A DNA stretch of 64,000 nt from Gemmatimonadota bacterium (lineage in GTDB: Bacteria > Gemmatimonadota > Gemmatimonadetes > Gemmatimonadales > GWC2-71-9). Positions 25,941-33,480 of the stretch are shown here, in pieces. The stretch lies in the NCBI GenBank assembly GCA_003222035.1, contig QHUS01000047.1, forward strand, positions 53,916 through 117,915. The letters are read 5' to 3'. Each line of letters begins with the position of its first letter. Within the stretch, counting starts at the first letter, position 1. The notes below the pieces were generated by a model, which searched no databases, had not been told where the DNA came from, and saw nothing but the letters and a program-made list of their open reading frames with translations. The translations under genes were made by a program, and so were the position numbers.

Positions 25941-26454
25941 GCTGCCCGGCGGGGACGTGCCCGCTCGCGCTCCAGTAAGCCAACGCTCGAGCAAAGCCGC
26001 ACCGTACGCTCCCGAGAGCTCGGGATGAAACTGGACGGCGAGCAGGCGGGCCCGCTCGAGCGCCGCGACGAACCGTACGCCGTGCGTGCTCCAGGCGGCT
26101 GTCCAGCCGGCGGGGGGGGCGGTACGTAAGGCGGCATGTTCCGGCGACGAGCCCCAGTCCCGCGACGCCCGGAGACTCGTCACTCCCCTCACACAACATC
26201 TGCATCCCCAGGCAGACGCCGAGCACCGGAGTACCACGCATCACGGCCGCGGCGATCACACTATCGAGGCCGCGAGCCCGGAGCGACCCAACCCCTGCGC
26301 CGAACGCGCCGACACCGGGGAGCACGATGCGCGGCGCGTCGCGCACCGCCGCCGACTCACCCGTTACCGCGACGCGCGCTCCCAAGCGCCGGAACGCGCT
26401 GGTGATCGACGCGAGGTTGGCGACTCCCGAATCCACGATGATCACGTCAGTCAT
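25941..26454 (-). pseudogene. hisH: hisH, frameshifted and internally shortened
   Basis: The N-terminal half of the HisH glutaminase is intact from ATG 26454: VLPGVGAFGAG, and the nucleophile Cys in GVCLGMQMLC. After GLGLVAGTCRL the frame runs into a C8 run (plus-strand G8 at about 26111-26118) and homology moves to another frame, PPAGWTAAW then HGVRFVAALER and the catalytic VQFHPELSG. Compared with known HisH proteins about 30 residues between the GW motif and the HGVRF strand are missing, including the YFVHSY segment. So there is a frameshift plus a deletion. It may be a real lesion or an assembly collapse. Confidence 0.75.
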
Positions 26455-27052
26455 CGGGCGTGCCTCCCAGCGTGCCCTTCGTGGAGGGAACGTCGTCGAA
26501 CCCCGAGCAGGCCACCGCCTGTCTCAAGGCGAGCGCCGTCGCTTTGAACGCCGCCTCGGCACGGTGGTGGTCGTTCTCGCCCTTGAGGACATCGACGTGC
26601 AGGGTGAGCCGGCCCGCGGACGCCAACGAGCGCAGCACGTGGGGGATATTCTCGCATGCAATGTTGCCGATCGCCTCGCGCTTGAGGCCGAGGGACACGT
26701 CGGCGAACGATCGTCCCGACAGGTCCACCACGGCGCGGGCCAGCGCCTCATCCAGCGGAGCGTATGCCCATCCGAACCGGATCACGCCGCGCCGTTCCCC
26801 CAGAGCACGGTCCAGTGCCTGGCCCAGGACCAGGGCGCAGTCCTCGGCGGTATGGTGGTCGTCGACGTGGAGATCGCCCTCGCATTTGAGCGAGAGGTCG
26901 AACCTGGCGTGACGGCTCAGGCACTCGAGCATGTGATCGAGGAAGCCGAGGCCGGTCTTCACCTCGGCCTTGCCGCTGCCATCGAGGACGAGCGTGGCCG
27001 TGATCGAGGTCTCGCGCGTAGCGCGGGTGACCGTCGCGGTGCGCGCCGTCAT
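26447..27052 (-). CDS. hisB: imidazoleglycerol-phosphate dehydratase
   Basis: A 201-residue monofunctional dehydratase (no histidinol-phosphatase domain). The metal-binding motifs [12 protein letters not shown] and [18 protein letters not shown] are present, as are the later ENIPHVLRS and [14 protein letters not shown] blocks. ATG 27052 overlaps the hisC stop (ATGA). Its end overlaps the hisH start by eight bases. The histidinol-phosphate phosphatase must be encoded elsewhere. Confidence 0.95.
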   Translation of the reverse strand: MTARTATVTRATRETSITATLVLDGSGKAEVKTGLGFLDHMLECLSRHARFDLSLKCEGDLHVDDHHTAEDCALVLGQALDRALGERRGVIRFGWAYAPLDEALARAVVDLSGRSFADVSLGLKREAIGNIACENIPHVLRSLASAGRLTLHVDVLKGENDHHRAEAAFKATALALRQAVACSGFDDVPSTKGTLGGTPDD

Positions 27053-28134
27053 GGTCCCTCCCCCCCCTCGGCGTCGAGCGTGCGCTCCAGTGCGCCGCAC
27101 AGGCGCTGGAAGTCGGCGACATCGCCCGGCAGCGTGATGCGCAGCGCCGTCTCAAGACCCGGGCGGCCCCGGAAGTCGCGCACCAGCACCCCCCGGGCCG
27201 CCAGACCCGCAGAGATAGACGACGCATGCGCCCCGCATTCGACGAGCACGAAGTTGGCCTGCGACCGCCGCGGAGCGTATCCCCGCGCGGCGAGACGTTC
27301 GCTGAGCAGGCGACGCTCCTCCCGCACTCGCGCGACGTGGTCTTGCAGCGCACCGGCACCCCGCGCGAGCTGAGCGAGGGCCAGAGCGACCGAGGGCGCG
27401 GCCACCGTGTACGGCCCGCCCGCGGCGCGCAGCACGGAGATCACATACGGGCTCGCTACGGCGTAGCCGATGCGGCAGCCGGCCAGCCCCCACGCCTTGG
27501 AGAGCGTCCGCAGCACGACGACGTTCGGCAGGTCGAGCAGTGCGGGGGTGAGGTCCTCGTCTGCGTATTCCACGTAGACGTGGTCCAGGATCAGGAGCGC
27601 GTTGGAGGCCGCGGCGGCGAGGCGACGGACTTCGGCCAGGGTCGCGACACTCCCGGTCGGATTGTTGGGCGATACGACCACGACCACGGCCGTCCGGCCG
27701 TCGAGCCGGTCGAGGAAGCCCTCGATCGGGAAGGCGTCGTCAGGCCAGGGCACGCGAACCAGCTCACCGCCTACGAGCCCAGCGCAGCAGTCGAACATGT
27801 CGAAGCTCGGCTCCGGCACCAGGATCGTGCGGCCGGGCTCGAGAAAGGCGCGGCACGCGCGGTCGATTCCTTCGTCCGCGCCCGCGGTGACGATGACGCG
27901 CTCCGCCGCCACGCCGACACGCGCGGCGAGCTTGGCCTCGAGCGGGCTCACGTCCGGATAGCGGCGCAGCAGCTCGGGATCCGCGGTGGCGAGCACACGC
28001 AATAGATCCTGAGGCGGCAGGACTCCTTCGTTACAGTCGAGGCGCAGCAGGCCCGGGGCTGCCGGCGGCCGAGTGTATGCCGTGGTGGGGTCGATCCGCG
28101 AAATCGGACCGGTGACAGGCGTGGTCGCTGTCAT
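27049..28134 (-). CDS. hisC: histidinol-phosphate aminotransferase
   Basis: A 361-residue PLP fold-type I aminotransferase. Present are [10 protein letters not shown] at the N-terminus, the [17 protein letters not shown] cofactor region, SPNNPTGS, and the Schiff-base lysine in [15 protein letters not shown]. Residues such as the Asp/Tyr around [12 protein letters not shown] match HisC. It lies second in the operon between hisG and hisB with four-base overlaps on both sides. Confidence 0.94.
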   Translation of the reverse strand: MTATTPVTGPISRIDPTTAYTRPPAAPGLLRLDCNEGVLPPQDLLRVLATADPELLRRYPDVSPLEAKLAARVGVAAERVIVTAGADEGIDRACRAFLEPGRTILVPEPSFDMFDCCAGLVGGELVRVPWPDDAFPIEGFLDRLDGRTAVVVVVSPNNPTGSVATLAEVRRLAAAASNALLILDHVYVEYADEDLTPALLDLPNVVVLRTLSKAWGLAGCRIGYAVASPYVISVLRAAGGPYTVAAPSVALALAQLARGAGALQDHVARVREERRLLSERLAARGYAPRRSQANFVLVECGAHASSISAGLAARGVLVRDFRGRPGLETALRITLPGDVADFQRLCGALERTLDAEGGEGP

Positions 28135-29009
28135 GGGACGATCTGGGAGAAGGTGGACACGACGACATCGGTGCCTCCCGCCGCCTTCACGGCGGGAATC
28201 ACCTGCGGCAGCAGCTCACGCGGCACGGCGGCCTTCACGGCGTAGCCACCGTTGCCGTACAGCGGTGCCACGGTGGCTTGGCGCATCGCCGGCAACGCCG
28301 ATACCACGGCCTCGAGGCACGCGGCCGAGGCGTTCACCTCGAGCATCACCCGGCGCCGGGCCACGAGCACCGACTCGAGGAGCATGACGAGGTCGTCGAT
28401 GCGGCAGCGCCGATCGGGATCCGCGAGCGCTACAGGGTTGGCGTAGAGACGCGTGGAGGAGCGCATCAGCCGGTCCACGACGACGAGGTCGTTCGCCTCC
28501 AGCGTTGCGCCCGTGGCGGTGTTGTCCACGATCAGGTCCGCGTCTTCGGGTGGAAACACTTCGGTCGCGCCGTAGGAGCGCACGAATTCAGCGGACAGGC
28601 CCCGCTCGGTGATCCAACGTTGTGCCAGCCGCTCGTATTCCGAAGCCACGACCAGGTGGCGCTCGGGCAGGCGCCCGTTCTCGAGCAGCGCTCCGGGGAC
28701 CGCCGCTACCACCTCGACGGGGTCGAGTCCGGTGTCGAGCAACTCGACCACATTCGCCTGGAGCTCGGCCACCCAGTCGGCGCCCGCGAAGCCGAGGTCC
28801 CGACTGCCGAGCGCGAGCATCTCCACGATGTTCTGAGGCTTGAGGATCTTGGCTTCGGTGTCCGGGAGCGATACGTCGGGCCGATAGCCGCGCGCTCCCG
28901 GGCGGATGCGGATGCCGGCGTCACCCAGCAACGTCAGCACACCTTGCTCCATCCGGCCTTTTGGGAGGCCGAGGCGCAAGGCCTTCGAGGAATCGATGGG
29001 TCGGGACAT
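28131..29009 (-). CDS. hisG: ATP phosphoribosyltransferase, long form
   Basis: A 292-residue long-form HisG, the committed enzyme of histidine synthesis. The catalytic part starts LRLGLPKGRMEQG; EDADLIVDNTATGATLEAN holds the PRPP loop, and the C-terminal ~75 residues form the ACT-like domain for feedback inhibition by histidine (no HisZ needed). ATG 29009 has CGGAG upstream; an in-frame ATG at 29108 would run back into the attenuator and is rejected. The gene lies 52 bases after the his attenuator terminator. Confidence 0.94.
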   Translation of the reverse strand: MSRPIDSSKALRLGLPKGRMEQGVLTLLGDAGIRIRPGARGYRPDVSLPDTEAKILKPQNIVEMLALGSRDLGFAGADWVAELQANVVELLDTGLDPVEVVAAVPGALLENGRLPERHLVVASEYERLAQRWITERGLSAEFVRSYGATEVFPPEDADLIVDNTATGATLEANDLVVVDRLMRSSTRLYANPVALADPDRRCRIDDLVMLLESVLVARRRVMLEVNASAACLEAVVSALPAMRQATVAPLYGNGGYAVKAAVPRELLPQVIPAVKAAGGTDVVVSTFSQIVP

Positions 29010-29060
29010 CGTGTCGCTCCGAGTCGTTGACCGAGCCGGATCCCGGAGCCATGGCGTCCC

Positions 29061-29099
29061 TAGAACAAGACGACGCCGGCCCCAGGGAGGCCGGCGTCG
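29061..29099 (-). terminator. his operon attenuator terminator
   Basis: On the minus-strand transcript, CGACGCCGGCC (29099-29089) pairs with GGCCGGCGTCG (29081-29071), 11 bp with a 7-base loop, followed by TCTTGTTCT. It lies 28 bases beyond the hisL stop and 52 bases before hisG. Within hisL, GCCGGAGGCGT (29149-29139) imitates the 3' arm and could pair with the 5' arm to form the antiterminator when ribosomes stall at the His codons. Confidence 0.85.
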
Positions 29100-29127
29100 G
29101 TGATGCACTCAAGGTGCTACAGGCTAC

Positions 29128-29208
29128 CTACCTTGCGTACGCCTCCGGCTGCCTCCCGCTGATCGGGTGGCGATGATGATGCCGGTGGTGCAAACGCGTA
29201 CGCAGCAT
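29128..29208 (-). CDS. hisL: his leader peptide (26 residues)
   Basis: ATG 29208 to TAG 29128. Residues 7-14 are HHRHHHRH: six His codons out of eight. Such a run is the hallmark of a histidine attenuation leader: scarcity of charged His-tRNA stalls the ribosome there and lets the antiterminator form. The downstream terminator and hisG agree with this. There is no Shine-Dalgarno sequence in front of the ATG, and the best promoter places +1 on the A of the ATG, so translation is probably leaderless. Confidence 0.92.
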   Translation of the reverse strand: MLRTRLHHRHHHRHPISGRQPEAYAR

Positions 29209-29214
29209 GGGGAG

Positions 29215-29243
29215 TAGATAACCCGGCTGCGGAAGAGTGTCAA
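29215..29243 (-). promoter_or_regulatory. hisL promoter (overlapping the shared inverted repeat)
   Basis: On the minus strand TTGACA (29243-29238), a 17-base spacer and TATCTA (29220-29215). Transcription would start about seven bases later, at 29208, the first base of hisL. The -35 box is inside one arm of the inverted repeat 29237-29267. Confidence 0.7.
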
Positions 29244-29267
29244 CCACCCCGTTAGTGCGGTTGACAC
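29237..29267. promoter_or_regulatory. inverted repeat carrying both divergent -35 boxes
   Basis: GTGTCAACC (29237-29245) and GGTTGACAC (29259-29267) are perfect 9-base inverted arms around 13 bases. Each arm contains one TTGACA: the left one on the minus strand for hisL, the right one on the plus strand for the Cys leader. The two promoters therefore face away from a common centre with their -35 boxes 17 bases apart. A dimeric regulator could act on both, but the symmetry may simply reflect two consensus -35 boxes. Confidence 0.8.
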
Positions 29268-29289
29268 ACCGAAACGGGCCGGGTAAATA
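29261..29289 (+). promoter_or_regulatory. promoter of the Cys leader / sulfur operon
   Basis: TTGACA (29261-29266), 17-base spacer, TAAATA (29284-29289). Predicted +1 is 29296-29297, and the leader ATG is at 29297, so the mRNA would have no or almost no 5' untranslated region. Confidence 0.7.
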
Positions 29290-29296
29290 CCGACTC

Positions 29297-29407
29297 ATGA
29301 TCCGGCGCCACACCACGAAGGCCTGTTGTCCGCTCTGTTGCGCGATGTGTGCTCGCCCCTCGGGGAGCGGACGCGGTTGTGGCGCTGTGATGACCGGCTT
29401 GCAATGA
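29297..29407 (+). CDS. cysteine-rich leader peptide (36 residues)
   Basis: ATG 29297 to TGA 29405-29407. Residues 10-18 read CCPLCCAMC (five Cys in nine residues), with a further Cys at 28. Followed 32 bases later by a strong intrinsic terminator and then by sulfate-assimilation genes, it has the form of a cysteine attenuator. GGAGCGG at 29364-29370, just past the Cys cluster, resembles the terminator's 3' arm and can pair with its 5' arm as an antiterminator. No Shine-Dalgarno sequence is present; leaderless initiation is likely. Poly-Cys leaderless ORFs with this role are known from mycobacteria. Confidence 0.88.
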   Translation: MIRRHTTKACCPLCCAMCARPSGSGRGCGAVMTGLQ

Positions 29408-29439
29408 CGACCAGATAACCGGTACACGCGACTCGATCC

Positions 29440-29478
29440 CGGGCCCGCTTCCAACGGAAGCGGGCCCGTTTCGTTTTT
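29440..29478 (+). terminator. Cys attenuator terminator
   Basis: A perfect 13-bp stem, CGGGCCCGCTTCC (29440-29452) with GGAAGCGGGCCCG (29456-29468), a three-base AAC loop, and TTTCGTTTTT (29469-29478). It separates the Cys leader from the sat-cysI-cysG genes. Confidence 0.9.
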
Positions 29479-29543
29479 GCCTCACCCACCGGTCCTCCTC
29501 TCCACGATGTGGAGAGGGGCGAAAGACGAGGTCGGAGAGAGCG

Positions 29544-30114
29544 ATGGCACAGGCTCAGGTGGTGACAGACGGACGCATCACGCAGGTGCACGGCTTCACA
29601 ATTGCTGCGGCGCTCATCCCCCGAGTTTCCGGACCTGGCGCTCGATCGCGCGGACACCCGGCGAGCCTACCGGGTTCTCCTCGAGCGGTACTATCCGCCG
29701 GATCGCGTGCTGCCGGCCGGCTTCCCGGCCGCGATGCGCTACGCGGGTCCGCGCGAGGCCGTGTTCCACGCGCTCGTACGCAAGAATTACGGGTGCACTC
29801 ATTTCATCGTGGGCCGCGACCACGCGGGGGTCGGGACCTACTACGGCTCGTACGACGCGCAGCGCATTTTCGACCGTTTCGCGCCAGGGGAGCTCGGCAT
29901 TCACCCCGTGCGCTTCGAGCACACGTTCTACTGCCAGCAATGCGGTAGCATGGCGTCGCCCAAGACCTGTCCGCACGATGCCGATTCTCACGTCACGCTC
30001 TCCGGCACGAAAGTGCGGGAGATGCTCCGGCGCGGCGCGCTGCCGCCGCCCGAGTTCAGCCGCCCGGAGGTGGGCCAAGTGCTCGCCGACGGGATGCGGG
30101 GGGTTGCCGTATGA
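29544..30114 (+). pseudogene. sat: truncated ATP sulfurylase (C-terminal part only)
   Basis: From about 29632 the frame that ends at 30114 matches the C-terminal part of bacterial ATP sulfurylase: [69 protein letters not shown]. Some 210 N-terminal residues are absent, including the PUA-like domain and the ATP-binding NPVHRAHE block. Upstream, an ATG at 29544 with a good GGAGAG site opens a different frame ([18 protein letters not shown]) that is not Sat-like and runs out of frame to 29948. A TTG at 29602 is the only start in the Sat frame. A deletion/fusion in the genome or in the assembly explains this; as written it cannot make an active enzyme. The stop still overlaps cysI. Confidence 0.78.
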
Positions 30115-31802
30115 CCGGCAAACCGCTGAGCCCGGTCGAACAGGTCAAGGAGGACAGCCGTGGTCTGCGCGGTGATCTCGACGCGCAGCTCGCCGAGGAC
30201 ACGAGCCATTTTTCCGAGGCGGGTGCGCAGCTCCTCAAGTTTCACGGGACGTACCAGCAGGAGGATCGCGACCGGCGTCGCGCCCAGCGCGGTACGGACG
30301 CCGAGCCGGCGCATCAGTTCATGGTGCGCTGCAAGATTCCGGGCGGCGTGCTCACCGGCGCGCAGTACCTGGCCATCGACGAGCTGGCGGATCGCTACGG
30401 CAACGGCACGCTGCGTGTGACCACGCGCCAGGGCAACCAGTTCCACGGTGTGCTCAAGGGCGATCTCAAGAACACGATTCGCGCCGTGAACGACGTGCTT
30501 GTCACCACGCTGGGGGCGTGCGGCGACGTGGTACGCAATGTGATCTCGTGCCCCGCGCCCCTGGCCGGCGGCCTGCGGGAGGACGTGCTGCGTGTCGCCC
30601 GCCGCCTGTCGGACCATCTCCTGCCGCGAACGCGGGCGTACCACGAGATCTGGCTCGATGAGGAGAAAGTGGCGGGAGGTGATGGCGAGCAAGAGCCGAT
30701 CTATGGGACGCGCTACTTGCCTCGAAAGTTCAAGATCGCGTTCGCTTTCCCGAACGACAACTGCTGCGACGTGCATTCCAACGACCTGGGCTTTCTGGCG
30801 GTCGCGCCCGCCGGTCGCCTGGTCGGGTTCAACGTGCTCGTGGGCGGCGGCATGGGAAGGACGCACGGCAAGACCGACACATATCCGCGGCTCGCGGACA
30901 CGCTGGGATTCGTCAGGTCGGGGGAGGTTGTGGAGGTTGGGGAGGCGATCGTCAAGGTGCAGCGCGATCATGGCAACCGCGCCGATCGGCGCCACGCCCG
31001 GCTCAAATATCTCCTCGACAAGCAAGGGCTCGGGTGGTTTCGCGATCAGGTGGAACGGGAGCTTGGACGTCCCCTCGCCCCCGCGACGGCGGTGGAGGTC
31101 TCGGGCATCGAGGATCACCTCGGGTGGCACGAGCAAGGAGACGAGCGCTCGTTCCTGGGCGTGTTCATCGAGAACGGGCGCGTCGTGGACGGCGAGGATC
31201 GCCGGCTCCGGAGTGGGCTGCGCCGCGTGGTGGAGACCGTCGACGCGGGCGTGCGATTTACGCCGCAGCAGAATGTGCTCCTGACCGACATTCCGAACCG
31301 GCAGGTGACGCTCGTGGAGCACATCCTCGCAGACCACGGGATCACGCGGGACGCATCATTGACGCCCGTGCGCCGATGGTCTATGGCATGTCCGGCGCTG
31401 CCGACGTGCGGCCTGGCCGTCGCCGAAGCGGAGCGTGCGCTGCCGGACGTGATCGGGCAGCTGGAGCACGAGCTGGAGCAACTGGGTCTGGAAGATGCCG
31501 CGCTGACGGTCCGCATGACCGGATGCCCCAACGGATGCGCCCGCCCCTACACAGCCGACCTCGCGTTCGTCGGTCGCTCGCTGAACAAGTACGGCGTGTT
31601 CGTGGGCGGCAGCATGCTCGGCACGCGACTCGGCACGTTGTACGCGGACCTGGTGCCGCGCGACCGGCTCGTCGCCGCCGTGCGACCGCTGTTCGAGCGC
31701 TATCGCGATGAACGCCTCGACCACGAGCGGTTCGGCGACTTCGTCCATCGCGTCGGAGTCGATGCGGTGCGCGTTCCCCCCCCGGTGCCCGCCGGCCCAT
31801 GA
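30111..31802 (+). CDS. cysI: assimilatory sulfite reductase hemoprotein (nitrite/sulfite reductase family)
   Basis: A 563-residue siroheme/4Fe-4S protein. Two ferredoxin-like repeats flank the cofactor site: [16 protein letters not shown]...[10 protein letters not shown] and the C-terminal half. The cluster cysteines are in [11 protein letters not shown] and [11 protein letters not shown]. It reduces sulfite to sulfide for cysteine; length and the cysG partner fit CysI, and the Cys leader upstream makes sulfite more likely than nitrite. No CysJ flavoprotein is adjacent, so ferredoxin may be the donor. ATG 30111 overlaps the sat stop. A GGGGAGGTT-type simple repeat (about 30920-30951) lies in frame near residues 270-280. 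Confidence 0.9.
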   Translation: MTGKPLSPVEQVKEDSRGLRGDLDAQLAEDTSHFSEAGAQLLKFHGTYQQEDRDRRRAQRGTDAEPAHQFMVRCKIPGGVLTGAQYLAIDELADRYGNGTLRVTTRQGNQFHGVLKGDLKNTIRAVNDVLVTTLGACGDVVRNVISCPAPLAGGLREDVLRVARRLSDHLLPRTRAYHEIWLDEEKVAGGDGEQEPIYGTRYLPRKFKIAFAFPNDNCCDVHSNDLGFLAVAPAGRLVGFNVLVGGGMGRTHGKTDTYPRLADTLGFVRSGEVVEVGEAIVKVQRDHGNRADRRHARLKYLLDKQGLGWFRDQVERELGRPLAPATAVEVSGIEDHLGWHEQGDERSFLGVFIENGRVVDGEDRRLRSGLRRVVETVDAGVRFTPQQNVLLTDIPNRQVTLVEHILADHGITRDASLTPVRRWSMACPALPTCGLAVAEAERALPDVIGQLEHELEQLGLEDAALTVRMTGCPNGCARPYTADLAFVGRSLNKYGVFVGGSMLGTRLGTLYADLVPRDRLVAAVRPLFERYRDERLDHERFGDFVHRVGVDAVRVPPPVPAGP

Positions 31803-33319
31803 CCTTCTACCCGGTTTTCTTGAACCTGCGGGGTCGTCGCGCCGTGGTCATCGGCGGTGGCGCGGTGGCCGAGCAAAAGGTGCGCGGCCTGCTCGCGGCA
31901 GGCGCGCACGTCACTGTGGTGAGTCCAGAGACCACAGTCGGCCTCTCGACCCTCGCGGCCGAAAACGGCATCGAGCTGCGGCGTCGACCGTATCGAGCGG
32001 GCGACCTTGCAGGCGCCTGGCTCGCGATCGCGGCGACCGACGATCGTACCGTGAACGCGTCTGTATGGGCCGAGGCCGAGCGAGCCGGCGTCCCGCTGAA
32101 TGCCGTCGACGACGTCGAGCATTGCAGCTTCATCGCGCCCGCGATTCATCGAGAGGGAGACATCACGGTCGCGGTCTCGACCTCGGGCAAGAGTCCAGCG
32201 CTCGCTGCCCGCCTGCGGCGGCGCATCGCCAACATGATCGGGGGAGCCGAGGCCCGGTTCTGCGCCCTCCTTGGGGAGCTGCGGCCCGACCTCGCAGCTC
32301 GGGTCCCGGACGCCCGTACCCGAACGGCACTGTGGTACCGCATCGTGGACTCGGACGCGATCGAGTTCGTGCGCCGGGGCGACATGGAAGGGGCGCGGGG
32401 GCGGATAGATGAGCTAATTGATGAAGTCCGGGCTCAAGAGTCGCGGCTCAAGCCGCGGCTCGGCACTGCCCGTGAACGGGCGCTGCAGTTGCCGCTTCAG
32501 CGGCAGTGCCGAGCCGCGAGTTCACTCGCGGACAGCGAGCCGGGTGTTGTCTATTTGGTCGGCGCTGGCCCCGGCGACCCCGGCCTGATCACGGCGCGGG
32601 GACTCGAGATCCTGCGATCGGCCGACGTCCTGGTGTACGATCGCCTCGTTGCTCCATCCCTGGTCGCCGAAGCGCCGCCCGGAGCGGAGTGTGTGTTCGT
32701 GGGCAAACGCCCTCACGGAGGGAAAGGCGACCGTGCGCAGGACGAAATCAATGCGCTGCTCGTCGACCGAGCGCGACGCGGGCTGACAGTCGTACGGCTG
32801 AAAGGGGGCGATCCCTTCGTGTTCGGCCGCGGCGCCGAAGAGTGCGAAGCGCTGCATGCCGCGGGCGTGCCGTTTCACGTCGTCCCCGGCGTGACGTCCG
32901 CGGTCGCTGTGCCTGCGGCGGCCGGGATTCCCGTCACTCACCGGCGGCTGGCGTCGGCCTTCGCGGTGGTCACGGGACACGAATGCGACGGCGTGTCCAA
33001 CCTCGATTGGGAGTCGCTCGCTCGGGTACCGACGCTGGTGGTGCTGATGGGACTCTCGGCCTTGCCCGAAATCACGGCCCGGCTGCTCGCGCACGGCGCG
33101 GATCCCGACACCCCCGCCGCCGTGATCGCGAGCGGTACGCTCCCGGCTCAGCGGACGGTGGTCGCCACCCTCGCGACGCTCGCCGACCGGATTGCGGAGG
33201 AGGGTCTTGAGCCTCCGGCGACCGTGGTGATCGGTGAGGTGGTGCGGGTCCGCGAGCTCCTGAGCGCCGAAGCGGTGGGATTGACGCATCCCGCCCGGGG
33301 GTTAGTATCCCAGGCATGA
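31799..33319 (+). CDS. cysG: siroheme synthase: precorrin-2 dehydrogenase/ferrochelatase + uroporphyrinogen-III methyltransferase
   Basis: A 506-residue CysG-type fusion that makes siroheme for the adjacent sulfite reductase. Residues 1-205 are the dehydrogenase/chelatase (VVIGGGAVAEQKVRGLLAAG NAD-binding start, AVSTSGKSPALAARLR). Residues about 250-500 are the methyltransferase (VYLVGAGPGDPGLITARG, VRLKGGDPFVFGRGAEE, PGVTSAVAVPAAAGIPVTHR). The linker about 211-247 is Arg/Gln-rich and is encoded by a long inverted repeat (32442-32518), so a repeat element seems to have become coding. The start overlaps cysI; the stop (33317-33319) overlaps the ATG of the Ile leader. Confidence 0.93.
   Translation: MTFYPVFLNLRGRRAVVIGGGAVAEQKVRGLLAAGAHVTVVSPETTVGLSTLAAENGIELRRRPYRAGDLAGAWLAIAATDDRTVNASVWAEAERAGVPLNAVDDVEHCSFIAPAIHREGDITVAVSTSGKSPALAARLRRRIANMIGGAEARFCALLGELRPDLAARVPDARTRTALWYRIVDSDAIEFVRRGDMEGARGRIDELIDEVRAQESRLKPRLGTARERALQLPLQRQCRAASSLADSEPGVVYLVGAGPGDPGLITARGLEILRSADVLVYDRLVAPSLVAEAPPGAECVFVGKRPHGGKGDRAQDEINALLVDRARRGLTVVRLKGGDPFVFGRGAEECEALHAAGVPFHVVPGVTSAVAVPAAAGIPVTHRRLASAFAVVTGHECDGVSNLDWESLARVPTLVVLMGLSALPEITARLLAHGADPDTPAAVIASGTLPAQRTVVATLATLADRIAEEGLEPPATVVIGEVVRVRELLSAEAVGLTHPARGLVSQA
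32442..32518. repeat. in-frame long inverted repeat in the cysG linker
   Basis: Perfect 17-base arms at 32454-32470 and 32502-32518 (CGCGGCTCGGCACTGCC and its complement) enclose 31 bases that hold a smaller stem CGCTG...CAGCG. A second stem, CGCGGCT-CA-AGCCGCG, lies at 32442-32457. A 15-mer of the right side, GCCGAGCCGCGAGTT (32508-32522), recurs exactly at 46710-46724. Confidence 0.85.
33281..33308 (+). promoter_or_regulatory. promoter of the Ile leader
   Basis: TTGACG (33281-33286), 16-base spacer, TAGTAT (33303-33308). Predicted +1 is about 33315-33316; the leader ATG is at 33316. The promoter lies inside the 3' end of cysG. Confidence 0.65.
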
Positions 33320-33399
33320 GCTTCCGTCACGTGAATCTGCCGATTAGCACCATCGCGATCCGACTCTTCCGGAGAGGCGGCGTGGCGGCACTCGGCTGA
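33316..33399 (+). CDS. Ile-rich leader peptide (27 residues)
   Basis: ATG 33316 to TGA 33397-33399. Residues 10-15 are ISTIAI, three Ile codons in six, flanked by Val and Leu. The enrichment is milder than in the His and Cys leaders, but a terminator and citramalate synthase, the entry enzyme of the pyruvate route to isoleucine, follow. GAGAGGC at 33372-33378, after the Ile codons, is identical to the core of the terminator's 3' arm and can pair with GCCTCTC at 33432-33438 as an antiterminator. No Shine-Dalgarno is seen; leaderless initiation is likely. Confidence 0.78.
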   Translation: MSFRHVNLPISTIAIRLFRRGGVAALG

Positions 33400-33426
33400 C
33401 GGATTCTCGACTCCGATTGATGCGCG

Positions 33427-33464
33427 GCGCGGCCTCTCGATCCCGAGAGGCCGCGCTGCTTTTT
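33427..33464 (+). terminator. cimA attenuator terminator
   Basis: A perfect 13-bp stem, GCGCGGCCTCTCG (33427-33439) with CGAGAGGCCGCGC (33444-33456), a four-base loop, then TGCTTTTT. It ends 16 bases before the cimA start and overlaps nothing else, so it can only act on cimA transcription. Confidence 0.88.
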
Positions 33465-33480
33465 GGGGAGAATGGCGCCC

